This document shows, piece by piece, positions 1 to 7,983 of a stretch of 10,875 nt of DNA (within the stretch, counting starts at the first letter, position 1; each line of letters starts with the position of its first letter). Source of the stretch: Pavlovales sp. CCMP2436 (lineage: Eukaryota; Haptophyta; Pavlovophyceae; Pavlovales); the NCBI GenBank assembly GCA_026770615.1, contig MU631515.1, positions 122,197 through 133,071 of the forward strand, in the 5' to 3' direction. The notes under the pieces are model-generated. The model was given only the letters and a program-made list of their open reading frames with translations, had not been told where the DNA came from and searched no databases. The position numbers and the translations under genes were made by a program.

Positions 1-3
1 GTG

Positions 4-23
4 ACACACACACACAGAAACCC

Positions 24-64
<41 letters not shown>
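4..64. repeat. (CA)n microsatellite
   Basis: An almost pure run of CA dinucleotides, interrupted near 15-30 by GAAACCC and CG steps. It ends exactly where the GC-rich coding-like stretch begins and supplies the CACAG that could be a splice acceptor. CA-rich text continues in diluted form between about 250 and 400, so it belongs to the flanking eukaryotic DNA and not to the AT-rich viral part. Confidence 0.95.
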
Positions 65-65
<1 letters not shown>

Positions 66-66
<1 letters not shown>

Positions 67-246
67 CGGCTGCCGGCCTATGTGCCGGAGGAGAAGCTCT
101 TCGCGTCGGTTCCGCACACAGCGGGCGACGTGGCAGGGGCCTCCGCGGTGTGTATCGGTATTGGGGGGCCTGGCATCCGCGCGCCTGTGATCCTGGACCT
201 GATGTTCGATTTCTTCTTGGGCTACCCCTGGGCGGCGAGGGGCGAG
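66..246 (+). CDS. Putative internal exon of a GC-rich eukaryotic host gene
   Basis: About 181 bases open in one frame with strong G/C preference at third codon positions, unlike anything downstream. The stretch is bounded by CACAG at 61-65 (acceptor-like) and GAG|GTAACA at 244-252 (donor-like), so it fits one internal exon of about 60 codons. The peptide starts RLPAYVPEEKLF, contains a Gly/Ile-rich run (GIGGPGIRAP) and ends with a hydrophobic segment (LMFDFFLGYPW). I do not recognise the family. An open frame continues to 354, but its His-Thr repeats come from the CA-rich DNA and are probably not coding. The exon call rests on splice-like borders and composition only. Confidence 0.4.
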
Positions 247-249
247 GTA
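223..249. repeat. Left copy of a 27-bp imperfect direct repeat
   Basis: Matches 401-427 at 24 of 27 positions, including an exact 14-base core at 236-249. It covers the end of the putative exon and its GT donor. The second copy lies at the GC-rich to AT-rich boundary, so the pair may be a product of the insertion event or a small duplication of host sequence. Confidence 0.7.
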
Positions 250-400
250 ACAGCCAGCACACGCCATAACCACACTCATGCGCTCACCCAGAATGGCAGG
301 CACAGAACACATACCAATTCGAGTCATACACAGCGACATCACTACTCACTTTAGAGGAACCCAAGTTCACACACACCACCAACAGACCTTAGCACATTAC
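250..400. other. Host-like non-coding flank
   Basis: CA-rich, moderately GC-rich sequence between the two direct-repeat copies. It reads like intron or intergenic host DNA. I see no gene, RNA or clear secondary structure in it. Confidence 0.5.
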
Positions 401-427
401 TACCCAGGGGCGACGAGGGGCGAGGTA
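401..427. repeat. Right copy of the 27-bp direct repeat, at the host/viral junction
   Basis: This is the partner of 223-249 (exact core at 414-427). Immediately after its last base the sequence changes from GC-rich to strongly AT-rich and stays so for the rest of the window. It is therefore the best candidate for the left boundary of the viral insertion. It could instead be a misassembly joint held together by the repeat. Confidence 0.6.
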
Positions 428-686
428 CTTTATGCAGCAATAATCGTTTAGGTCTTTATTTGAAGATTTATACGGTTCAATCGGGACAGGAGGCTTAAAA
501 ATAATGTTAACAACGTCAACTTTACCAGTAGATTCAATAGCAGAGTCGTATACTACCTTATGTAGTTTAGGTAAGACGATTTTATTATCCTTGTCGATGG
601 TATGATTATCAATACAAAATTGCAAATGGATGCGTTAAAGGATGCCAGAGTGACAAGGTCAAAAACAAGGAAGGGGTAGATTGCAT
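428..686 (-). pseudogene. Unknown viral gene, cut at the insertion junction
   Basis: Read leftward, a frame runs from about 625 to the junction with a coding-like peptide (for example KIVLPKLHKVVYDS and VVNIIFKPPVPIEPY) and then passes into host-like DNA, where its last residues are Arg/Pro/Trp-rich and unlike the rest. A candidate ATG lies at 686, with a different frame open to about 610, so a frameshift near 610 is likely. The family is not recognised. The 3' end of the original gene appears to be missing, either lost at insertion or replaced by flank. It faces away from the polymerase-helicase gene. A chance ORF in AT-rich DNA is possible, but residue usage is more protein-like than in the shadow frames. 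Confidence 0.4.
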
Positions 687-710
687 ACCTTAAACTAAAA
701 AAAAATGATC

Positions 711-730
711 ATATTTAAGAATATTTAAGA
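711..730. repeat. Two perfect tandem copies of a 10-bp AT-rich unit
   Basis: The ten bases ATATTTAAGA occur twice in a row in the AT-rich leader before the 762 gene. This is probably simple slippage. It may form part of the divergent control region between the minus-strand fragment and the plus-strand genes. Confidence 0.8.
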
Positions 731-734
731 ATAA

Positions 735-761
735 AAATATAATCTATATAATAAAGCATTA
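735..761 (+). promoter_or_regulatory. AT-rich TCTA-type promoter candidate
   Basis: TCTA at 743-746 is embedded in A/T-only sequence and ends 15 bases before the ATG at 762. Similar TCTA elements precede the 6111, ATPase and 9865 genes. A TCTA core in AT-rich surroundings is the known late promoter of CroV and of its virophage Mavirus; its use here is inferred. Confidence 0.35.
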
Positions 762-929
762 ATGTTCGCTAACGATGACCTTCGCCTAGCGCACAATCTT
801 AAAATGAAAGAATACTATGCTAAAAGTAGGGAGTTAATTATTGCTAAACGTAACGATCATTATTATCAAAGTTTTTGTAAAGTCTCGGAGTTACTGGTGA
901 ATTTTCAAGGAAAGAAATTAAACTCCTAA
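762..929 (+). CDS. Small basic Tyr/Lys-rich protein of unknown function
   Basis: An intact ATG-to-TAA frame of 55 codons. The middle, KEYYAKSRELIIAKRNDHYY, is rich in paired tyrosines and alternating Lys/Arg. It resembles low-complexity Tyr-Tyr/Lys stretches common in large DNA viruses of protists, but this is only a compositional likeness. It lies about 100 bases upstream of the polymerase-helicase gene in the same direction and has a TCTA-type element just before its start. Its intactness in a field of broken genes may only reflect its short length. No function can be assigned. Alternatively it is a remnant of a longer gene. Confidence 0.4.
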   Translation: MFANDDLRLAHNLKMKEYYAKSRELIIAKRNDHYYQSFCKVSELLVNFQGKKLNS

Positions 930-1026
930 AATTACAAAAGGTGATTGAAAGGGATTTTTTTTTGATTAATATTGCTCTTATTTCATACTCGAGGACAAAA
1001 ATATTATCTTTGTGTAGAATAGAACA

Positions 1027-3521
1027 ATGATTAAGATCGATTTAACCGCCACAATATTTTACGAGGAGATTACTTTAACCAAACTTAATTATACTATTAA
1101 CACCCTTTCACAATATGACAAGGTTATCAAAGAAGAAGAAAAAATAATTCGACGTAAACGTAAGGAGTATAATGTCGAAGCAATTTTAATAATAATAAAA
1201 TAAAATATTTTCATACCGTTAGAACTCCAAGATACTGAATATGGCTCTTTGCCAGTGACATACAATAAGGGGAAAATTAGCAATGGTATCGGTCGATGCT
1301 ATTGTGACAAAAGTGTAGGCATTCAAATGCTGACCACGTCAGTCTCTACTATCTGCGAAGGAAGTTGGAAAGACATTGACCAAGTAAATAGCCATCCAAT
1401 AATTTTTGAAGAGATTTTTACCAAACATGAGATATCGTCTAATCGTCTTAACAAATATGTTAATAACCGTGAGGAAGTTCTCGAAACTATTATGAAGGAA
1501 GGAAAATGTGACCGTAATGACGCAAAGGATAAAGTGATCGCTGTCATTAACGGCAGTGCTTGCAAAAGTACTTTTTTAAGCGCATTTAGAAATGAAAATT
1601 TGGAAATATGGGAGTAATTATACAGTTGGACGAATATCGCTTCATTTATGAAGATGTTAAAACGAATTACAAGGACAACGTTCTCGAGAAAACAATCGCA
1701 AGAATCTAACAAGTTATCGAGGATGATATGCTGAAGTGCTATGTAGATTATAGTATCGATAAAGGACTTATCCCAAAGTATGGACGGTTATGAAACGTCT
1801 CTACTTTTCGATGGCTATCAAATGATTGAAAACGATGAAAGTAATGACGAATTTTTAGATAAGTGCCGTCTTAATGCTAAAGAAAAAACTGGCTTTGACG
1901 TCCAACTTAAAAATAAACCATTTGAAAATGTGTTAATTTTACCAAATGAGTATGCTGATAGGGATAATGATGAGGAGGTATCATTATTGATAAATATGAG
2001 ACAAGTGTTGATGAATATATTAATAAATATAAGTCGTTTGTTAATGTATGTCTTAATGGCAAAGGTTCGCGCATGCGTCTTTATCGGCGTTATGTAAACA
2101 TATGATTAAAAATACGCTGGTCTATGACGATGAAGTTAATCTATGGTTTCATTGTAATATTAAAAATATCTGGAACAAACGTAAAACCCCTATTGTACTA
2201 CAGTCATTTATTAAGAAAGTGCTCCACAAAGTGTTTTTCAAAATGTCGGAAAACCTAAAAAAAGCATTGTTAAATATGATAGATAAGGAAACTATCAAAA
2301 CGTTTTAAAGTTAAATTAAGAACGTTCAGGAAATTGCGCTTAATTTACACATGACACTTTTTATCAAAAATATCGTTGAGATCGGAAAAATTGATTTTGC
2401 GGAGAACTGTTTTTATGAAAAAGGCATTGATAGCTTTGGTCATCTGTTCGCATTTAGTGACATGGTTCTCGATTTTAATACTAAATCAGTGCATAAAATT
2501 AAACCTGGTGATTATTTAATGAATAATACCCAATGCAAGTATCCAAAAGAGATTGATGAAGAAGTTAAATATTGATTGATGATTATTGTAAGACTATTCA
2601 TCCAGACCCGGCTGGCTGTAAATACATGTGGGATAGTGATAATTTACTATTTAACGGTGAAAGAATTTTCCAAACGTTTATTATTCATTCAGGTTCTGGT
2701 TGTAATTCAAAATCTACGAAATTCGTCGTCATAAAAAAAGTACTTGGTGATTAGTTTATTGAAATGATTCCGGAAACATTTACTAAAGCACTAAAAGGTG
2801 CCAATGCGACAAGTGAATTATATCTCGCTAAAGGTCGCCGCATGGTGTTCTTTAACCCGAAAACGATGCTGATAATAAGCTGCAATCGGTCTTATGAAGA
2901 AATTAGCCGATTGTTATAAAGCCATCCTAAAGACACGTGGGTTATGGGTTGATGCGACTGAGTTTCCAATCTTCTTCCGAATAGAAGGTGCATGTTATAA
3001 CAAACCACCATTAAGCTCTGTCGATGGTGGTGCTGGTAGACGTGTTCGTGTAGTCGAATGGGTTACTAAATTCGTTGAAGATCCAGATCCACTAAATCCA
3101 CATCAGGCTAAGCTCTGAAATAGTTTCGAAATTATGTACTGATGCTATCCGTGACACGTATATCCTAATGCGTATTAAAAATTTCATAGTGGTTAGTTCG
3201 CTTGCCAAATTTGAGGTAATCCCTAAGAAAATCACTTACGATAGCATTGGTTACATCGCTGACTCCAATGAAGTGCTTGGCTTTATTATGGATAAGTATG
3301 ACTTTACCGGTAACACAAAACATAAAGTTGCTTCTGGAGCGTTATTAACACATTTCACGAAAGAGACAAAGCAAAATGGTAACCTCGACGTTCAAAAGAA
3401 ATATGATATGATAGGTATCAGTGGAATCAATCGGAAATAAACCAATAAAGGTAATATTTTTAATGGTCTTGTAAAACGTCCTGAAGCTGCAGAAGATGAT
3501 TCAGGCGATGATGACAACTAA
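1027..3521 (+). pseudogene. TVpol polymerase - D5-like superfamily 3 helicase (replication protein), heavily decayed
   Basis: The replication enzyme of virophages and many PLVs joins a family-A-like polymerase (TVpol) to an SF3 helicase of the D5 type; Sputnik V13 is such a fusion, and the 2.5 kb here suits it. Visible in order: an N-terminus from ATG 1027; a motif-A-like DIDQVNSHP (1372-1398); a Lys/Asn/Gly stretch as in motif B (about 1530-1560); a motif-C-like SLLFDGYQM (1798-1824); a D5_N-like block (about 2420-2550); Walker A GSGCNSKST (2692-2718); then the helicase core (WVDATEFP, SSVDGG, GRRVRVVEW, about 2950-3070) and an acidic tail ending at 3521. In-frame stops lie at 1201, 1707, 2306, 2312, 2752 and 3438. 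Frameshifts fall near 1615, 1785, 1980, 2098, 2573, 2860-2890 and 3115. Walker A has Ser where the family has Gly. The helicase call is firm; the TVpol call is motif-based. Confidence 0.8.
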
Positions 3522-3532
3522 AGAAAGTTGAA

Positions 3533-3558
3533 GGGATGGAGGCTGAGAACCATCCTCC
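3533..3558 (+). terminator. GC-rich hairpin after the replication gene
   Basis: GGATGG (3534-3539) can pair with CCATCC (3550-3555) around a 10-base loop, starting 12 bases after the stop at 3521. TGGAGGCT (3537-3544) can also pair with AGCCTCCA at 3600-3607, giving an alternative larger structure. Mimivirus-type giant viruses use hairpins as transcript 3'-end signals, and this could be one. The role is inferred. Confidence 0.4.
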
Positions 3559-3635
3559 CGTAAGAATTCTCTCTATTTTTCTAAGGGAAGTATGTATTGA
3601 GCCTCCACCGCCTCCACATTTTTTTTTCACCTCAT

Positions 3636-3728
3636 AGCCCGATCTTATATATTCTATGATATATATATTATTTTTTAAAAAAATAGTACTATAGTATACT
3701 ATATAGAATATTTAGAGGATGTCGGGCT
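3636..3728. repeat. Large AT-rich imperfect inverted repeat (cruciform candidate)
   Basis: AGCCCGA (3636-3642) is matched by TCGGGCT (3722-3728). Inside these, ATATTCTAT (3649-3657) is matched by ATAGAATAT (3703-3711), with further A/T palindromes and a T6A7 centre at about 3671-3683. The outer GC arms flank a very AT-rich core in a gene-free stretch between 3522 and 3844. Possible roles are a replication origin, a two-way transcript end or a promoter; nothing here decides between them. Confidence 0.7.
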
Positions 3729-3737
3729 TAATTGGGG

Positions 3738-3800
3738 TCCGGGGGAAGGAAAGAAAACGCACTAAAAAAATTACATTCCGGGGAAGAAACGCGTAAAAAA
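3738..3800 (+). repeat. Imperfect GC/purine-rich direct repeat, unit about 39 bp
   Basis: TCCGGGGGAAGGAAAGAAAACGC followed by an A-run (from 3738) is echoed in shortened form by TCCGGGGAAGAAACGCG followed by an A-run (from 3777). The purine-rich text stands out against the AT-rich surroundings and directly follows the inverted repeat, so the two together may form one control region ahead of the 3845 gene. Confidence 0.45.
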
Positions 3801-3844
3801 TGAAAAAAACGATTAACCTTATCTTTATTTTTGTAACAAAGAAC

Positions 3845-4103
3845 ATGGAAGAAGTTGATGAAGAAAACTATACGATTTTGGCGGCACATATTCAATTTCG
3901 AAAAGCAATTAATTGATAAATAAATCAGACACAAATTATCGCATCTGCCTATTAAGAAAATTGACAGCATAGATGGAGTTAAATTTGATGCGCTACTTCG
4001 ATTCAGAAAAGAAGCAGTGTGCTTCGTATTGGAAAGCAAACATGTTATCGAACGTGATGAGGGTGTTTATTTATATTCTGAAGAATACAAATACAACGAT
4101 TAA
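3845..4103 (+). pseudogene. Small unknown viral protein, broken
   Basis: It starts at ATG 3845 with an acidic N-terminus (MEEVDEENYTILAAHIQF), shifts frame near 3898, meets a TAA near 3920, then continues open to TAA 4101 with a clearly protein-like segment (GVKFDALLRFRKEAVCFVLE and a Tyr/Glu-rich end). The original was about 85 residues. I see no known motif. It lies just ahead of the RING-like gene in the same direction, and in PLVs small genes here are usually poorly conserved. The opposite-strand ORF across it (3728-4039) is treated as a shadow. Confidence 0.5.
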
Positions 4104-4125
4104 TTAACAATAAATAAATCATCAA

Positions 4126-4425
4126 TACAAATGGTGTAAAAAGTTGTTCTATACTATTGAACATTTCAAATTAACATACTATGGTACATAACAACCAATT
4201 GGATATGACTGCAACAGTCTAATATTAGCCTTCAAAAATTTAGAGAACGTAAAATTATCGATTGATGAATGCGGAGCGTGCTTTTATATGACCGGTACTA
4301 AAACGTCATGCTGCTGTAATAAGGATGTATGCTATCGTTGCTGGTTTAAAATAGATGCCAAGGTACAAAATGATGAAAGATATATTTCGTGTCCGTTTTG
4401 TCGTGCAAATATTTGCTATATCTAA
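4126..4425 (+). pseudogene. Cys-rich RING-like zinc-binding protein, 5' end broken
   Basis: One frame holds the Cys pairs CGAC, CCC, CYRC and CPFC near the C-terminus (4270-4425), spaced like a RING finger. CPFCR is the usual last pair followed by Arg, and the Trp after CYRC is also typical. RING domains bind two zinc ions and often act as ubiquitin ligases, and small RING proteins are common in large DNA viruses. The zinc ligand set is unusual: the position normally held by His is not obvious. Upstream the same frame is protein-like (KKLFYTIEHFKLTYYG), has a TAA at 4189 and lacks an ATG, so the start is lost or lies across a frameshift. It is convergent with the capsid gene, 29 bases apart. 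Confidence 0.6.
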
Positions 4426-4454
4426 CAATCTATCCAAAAATTAATTAAAAAAAG

Positions 4455-5852
4455 TTATACTTTGTAAGTCATAAGTACCTCAGCGATTGTAATGACTTCG
4501 TCGTAAACCAACCAAACATGAGCCACACATAACGGGAAAGTGCCGTCAACTTCGAGCTGAACACTACTGGCGTTCAAAAATTCAAACCTGTCGTAGAAAG
4601 TCTGATCAGCTCCGTAGGATTCTAAAACATTCCGATAACGAAAGCTTCTTCGAGGAATTGTTTCTCAGTAATAGACGATGATTGATCACTCGAGTTGAGT
4701 TTGTGGAAAGCTTTCATAAGCTCGAACCTTCCCTCAGCTCGCGGGTCATTGCATATCAAATAGTTTTCACCCCCGACTCTCAATCTCCACCCAGTGATTT
4801 CGCCAAGTTGAACGCCGTTAGCTGTCAGATAACCATCCCCGTTCACAAATGTTGAAAGAGCCCCATTCATGCCCGACGAGTTAATCGGTACTACTTTGGC
4901 AGCTGAAAGAGCGTTTGTTGTAGCAGTCGATGGTACAATAGTATGGATATTCGTCGATGTCGAAAGACGAGAGAAGACACAGAAAATCTGCTTGACGCTT
5001 TTAAGCCTGGCGGGAATATTGATAATCGCACCACTGCCTGCAGCGATTGATTGAGTGTACGACATAACATCAGTCGCTGGAATCGTATATGTTTCGTTAA
5101 CAATACTCTTGTGAATAGCTTCGTCAACTCGCCCATCGACTGCCAGCATAGAGCACTGCTAAACAACTTTATTTATAAATATCTGGGTTTCTGCATTTGA
5201 TACACTCAATACGCCAGCAGAAATTCCGCCCCATTTTGTTACGCTTGATGTAGTTATACTAAGAATCAAATTATCCTTCAGCTGAGACATCGGTATATTC
5301 TTGAGTAAACCTTGGGGCGACAGAATGCCACACATGGAATAGGAATACACACGTCGAGATACCCGCCAGCCTGAATAACTTGACTTTTACGTGAGAATAA
5401 ACCAGTTAATGCATCAGCTTGGAAAGTCGCGGCTCTTGTTGTTCCACTTGTACAAGACGCAATAGAAGTTCCTGTCGCATTCCAGACACTCGAACGGTCA
5501 TCGGCTGATACAGCGTTATCTAAAAGCATGTTACCAAACATATTTGTGTTACTAACTGAGCTCATTCTGTTCCCACCGAAAAATACCTCAATTTTTCCCA
5601 GCATGGAGAAAGCACTAGCGTCGATAAGAAACGACGTAGCAGATGCACTGTTAATACGAAACTGGAGATAGAAGTGATCATTCTGGAAGAAATGGCCTTT
5701 CGATGAGGCAGGGATAACGAATTCCATAACCTGGTTCCGAATACGTTAACTGTACCTGTTCTGGGATACAACGAGAGTTTTTTCAGCGCTGCTGGAGCGC
5801 TCATGAGGATTTTCTTGCTATAGTCAATTTGCTCTACGAGGGATTCTTCCAT
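4455..5852 (-). pseudogene. Major capsid protein (double jelly-roll, PLV type), decayed
   Basis: The main virion shell protein, forming trimeric capsomers. It starts at ATG 5852 (MEESLVEQIDYSKK). Its pieces keep the order expected of PLV capsid proteins: a FVIPASS strand, a FLIDASAFSMLGKIEVFFGG block, a Ser/Asn/Thr-rich loop region, YTIPATDVMSY, then IPARLKSVKQIFCVFS, which is the arginine/lysine-SxKxIF pattern typical of the second jelly roll. A further open stretch beyond the apparent stop at 4622 (FYDRFEFLNASSVQLEVDG, ending at TAA 4455) is the real C-terminus, reached across a one-base loss in a T run. The length is about 465 codons. Frameshifts lie near 5733, 5345 and 4626, with a TAG at 5157-5159. 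This gene is visibly less AT-rich than its neighbours. Confidence 0.8.
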
Positions 5853-5902
5853 TTTTCTAATAGTTTATAGCTAAGATACAAAAAAATGCACATTTATTAC
5901 TT

Positions 5903-6111
5903 TTAAAACCTGCCAGATTCTAAGCCTTTCGCAACACGTCGAGATACACCAGATACAATTCCTAATTCTGGTTTAACAATCTACCAACCGAAGTTAAAAC
6001 AGCAACACCATTTAACCCTTTAGCTACATATTTTTTCGCAACAGAACCAAATCCACGTTTATTCATTGCCAACGTACCAAGTTTAGTTTTTTTTGAAACC
6101 GAACCGAACAT
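5903..6111 (-). pseudogene. Small Gly/Ser/Lys-rich basic protein next to the capsid gene, one frameshift
   Basis: It starts at ATG 6111 with MFGSVSKKTKLGTLAMNKRG, keeps a basic Gly/Ala/Val-rich middle (FGSVAKKYVAKGLNGVAV) and, after a one-base shift near 5970, ends with SGVSRRVAKGLESGRF and TAA at 5903. It was about 69 residues. It lies 50 bases ahead of the major capsid gene on the same strand, a place where PLVs and virophages often carry small virion or membrane-active proteins. The function is not recognised. The FGSVS start is echoed near the N-terminus of the lipase-like gene (FGSVSRNNGRFGS), which may mean a shared signal. Confidence 0.5.
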
Positions 6112-6135
6112 TTTGTCTATAAATTATAGATAAGA
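6112..6135 (-). promoter_or_regulatory. TCTA-type promoter candidate for the small gene at 6111
   Basis: On the minus strand TCTA (6130-6127) sits in TTATCTATAATTTATAG, 15 bases before the ATG at 6111. The flank closely resembles the TATCTATAATATAA stretch at 9847-9860. It overlaps the 3' end of the preceding small gene. Confidence 0.4.
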
Positions 6136-6337
6136 AATTAATTTAGACACTATTATATGAACTTCATCGGGTAAGTTAGGATGAAGCCGTTTGTAATAAT
6201 CAACTGTAGCATAATTATATACTAAACGTGGATATTGTTCTAAAAGTTCATCAACAATTTCACCATCACTTTTGATTTTTAAATAATCGTCTAACAGTTT
6301 AGAAAGACATTTATCCACATCGTTATTTTTTTAACAT
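6124..6337 (-). pseudogene. Small unknown acidic protein with a homopolymer frameshift at its start
   Basis: A 64-codon frame from 6318 reads DKCLSKLLDDYLKIKSDGEI and continues with helix-rich, Leu/Tyr-rich text to its stop at 6124. Its in-frame start would be GTG. However, an ATG at 6337 followed by a seven-A run leads into the same frame if the run is one base shorter, so the true start is probably 6337 with a one-base insertion. The product would be about 70 residues. Family unknown. It is the first of three minus-strand genes ending in the major capsid protein, 12 bases ahead of the next. Confidence 0.5.
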
Positions 6338-6399
6338 TTAGTAGTACTATTTTTGTTTACAGGTTAGGCTTTATTTTCTGCGCTTAACATGAGTTAATA

Positions 6400-6791
6400 A
6401 TGGACGAAGAAATAATGATCAATCCTGAAGAAGCAATTATAGAAGCACCAGTCGAAGTACCAATTAAAATTAAAATTAAACGAGAAAATCAGCAGCACAG
6501 CAAGCCGTCTGGGAAAAAGTTACGAAGAATAGAAACATTAGAAATAAACAACTAAAAGACGATAAGAAACAACGTAACCCACCAAAATGGAAGTGCGATC
6601 AATATGTCCTATATAATAAGATATTAGAATTGAAAGCTTTGTTAATAAAATTAAAAATCGTTGAACCCGTCGTTATTGATGAGCCGATAATTTTAGAAGA
6701 ACCCGAATTAGTTCGTCAAAAAGCACGATATTTTACACCTAGGGACAAACTGATGTTGTTTGAACATCTTTTAGGCCGATACAAAACCTAA
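6400..6791 (+). pseudogene. Charged unknown protein upstream of the packaging ATPase, one frameshift
   Basis: It starts at ATG 6400 (MDEEIMINPEEAIIEAPVEV), acidic then basic, and shifts frame near 6485. The second piece is open to TAA 6789 and is very Lys/Arg/Gln-rich (WEKVTKNRNIRNKQLKDDKK), followed by a hydrophobic/acidic stretch and a C-terminal YFTPRDKLMLFEHLLGRY. The original was about 130 residues. The alternating charged blocks look like a scaffold or nucleic-acid-binding protein, but no domain is recognised. It is 39 bases ahead of the ATPase frame and on the same strand. Confidence 0.5.
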
Positions 6792-6803
6792 GCTATTTAT
6801 AAT

Positions 6804-6830
6804 AATTTCTATTCTAGAAGAAGTTAACGA
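6804..6830 (+). promoter_or_regulatory. Double TCTA promoter candidate for the packaging ATPase
   Basis: Two TCTA elements (6808-6811 and 6813-6816) lie in AT-rich sequence just ahead of the first ATPase codons. The original ATPase start codon is no longer recognisable, so the exact spacing cannot be given. Confidence 0.35.
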
Positions 6831-7514
6831 AATTCACTAGAAATACCGAAATTTTCAGTAGACAATATTTTACACAGTCAAATACCGAGCCCATTACCGA
6901 ATTCCAGTTTTAGTATGGCAATGTGTGCACCTCCCGGGTCGGGAAATTCGTCGCTTTTAACATCGATGATTACCCAATCTAATCCAAAAATCTATAAGAA
7001 TGTATTCGATAGGGTATTTCTATTCCAACCCTAATCATCATTTTCGTCGATGGAAAACAATCCTTTTCAAAATCATCCTCGAGTATATCATGCAATGGAT
7101 TTACAGACTCTCGATGAGGTTCAGATGTAAATCGATAAAACTCGAAAGGAAGGTGTAAATAGTTTAATAATTATCGACGTCTATATGTCCGAATTGAAAA
7201 ACATAGAATTACAGGAAGTATTCATTCGATGGATAGCAAACCGACGACATCAAAAAATGAGTATCATATTTCTGACACAAACCTTACAAAGCATACCGTT
7301 AAATCTACGTAAGAATATCGGAAATTGGATTTTCTTCAAACCGAGTAATAAACGAGAAATCGAGTCAATTTCGGACGAGATCGGTATGTCTAAACAAGAT
7401 TTTGAAATATATTATTATTATATATTCCCATCTGGCAGTGAAAGGCATCAATTTATGTTTATCGATTCTAACACCAATGTACATAAGAAGTTCTCAAACT
7501 TAAGTATGAAATAA
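6831..7514 (+). pseudogene. Genome-packaging ATPase (A32/FtsK-HerA type), catalytic residues lost
   Basis: The motor that pumps viral DNA into the capsid; about 227 codons suits the PLV/virophage family. One frame spans the gene with only two stops (TAA at 7032 and 7128). In order: an N-terminal SLEIPKFSVDNIL; Walker A PPGSGNSS (6930-6953), where the invariant Lys is Asn at 6945-6947; FDRVFLFQP; Walker B LIIIDV (7164-7181), where the family has two Asp and the second is Val; NRRHQKMSIIFLTQT, the family's arginine-rich and sensor segment; then LRKNIGNWIFFKPSNKRE and a C-terminal FxFIDSN-like strand. The start codon is not preserved. Loss of both nucleotide-binding residues, besides two stops, marks it as a true pseudogene and not an assembly artefact. 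The family call is firm. Confidence 0.9.
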
Positions 7515-7983
7515 TAATGTTTACCATATATAAATATATAATAATGAATGAACCGTTTGAAGATTACACTCAATTCTTTTTTAACTAGTTTAAAACGAAA
7601 TATGGAAGACCGTACAATGGAAATACTAAGAGTTAATATTTATTTCTAAACATGATAAAATGTACCATACTGGTAAAACATTCACAAAATATTCAACATT
7701 GTTAGAACACACAAAGAAAGGGTTTTACATGACAGAAAAATGAAATTCTACACCATTCGATAAATGGATGAAACCCGTTGATGACGAAGAAGATCTATTC
7801 ATGTATCACGGACAGGGTGAGACTATGCGTGAAGACGATCCATATACACGTACGATATTAAGGAATAACTTCACTAAATTGGACCCAAAATCCAATAAAC
7901 GGGTAATTTTATCAACATCGATGAAAGACAATTCTGTTGATGATTTGAATAATTAAGTTACAGAAATAGGACCAGAACCGATA

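Noticed and set aside
1..354. A 117-codon frame rich in His-Thr at the left end
   Set aside because: The His-Thr runs are translated CA microsatellite. Only the middle part, bounded by splice-like sites, looks coding, so only that exon is reported.
1089..1712. Two minus-strand ORFs across the polymerase region (1089-1283 and 1323-1712)
   Set aside because: They lie opposite plus-strand text with polymerase-like motifs, and their Leu/Ser/Phe-rich peptides are typical antisense shadows.
3728..4039. A 103-codon minus-strand ORF
   Set aside because: The plus strand here has a better protein-like reading continuing to 4103. The minus peptide is Phe/Ser/Asn-rich with no motif and crosses the purine-rich repeat.
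4869..5166. A plus-strand ORF (4869-5054) and a second minus frame (4891-5166) inside the capsid gene
   Set aside because: Both overlap the strongly capsid-like frame and show no recognisable motif.
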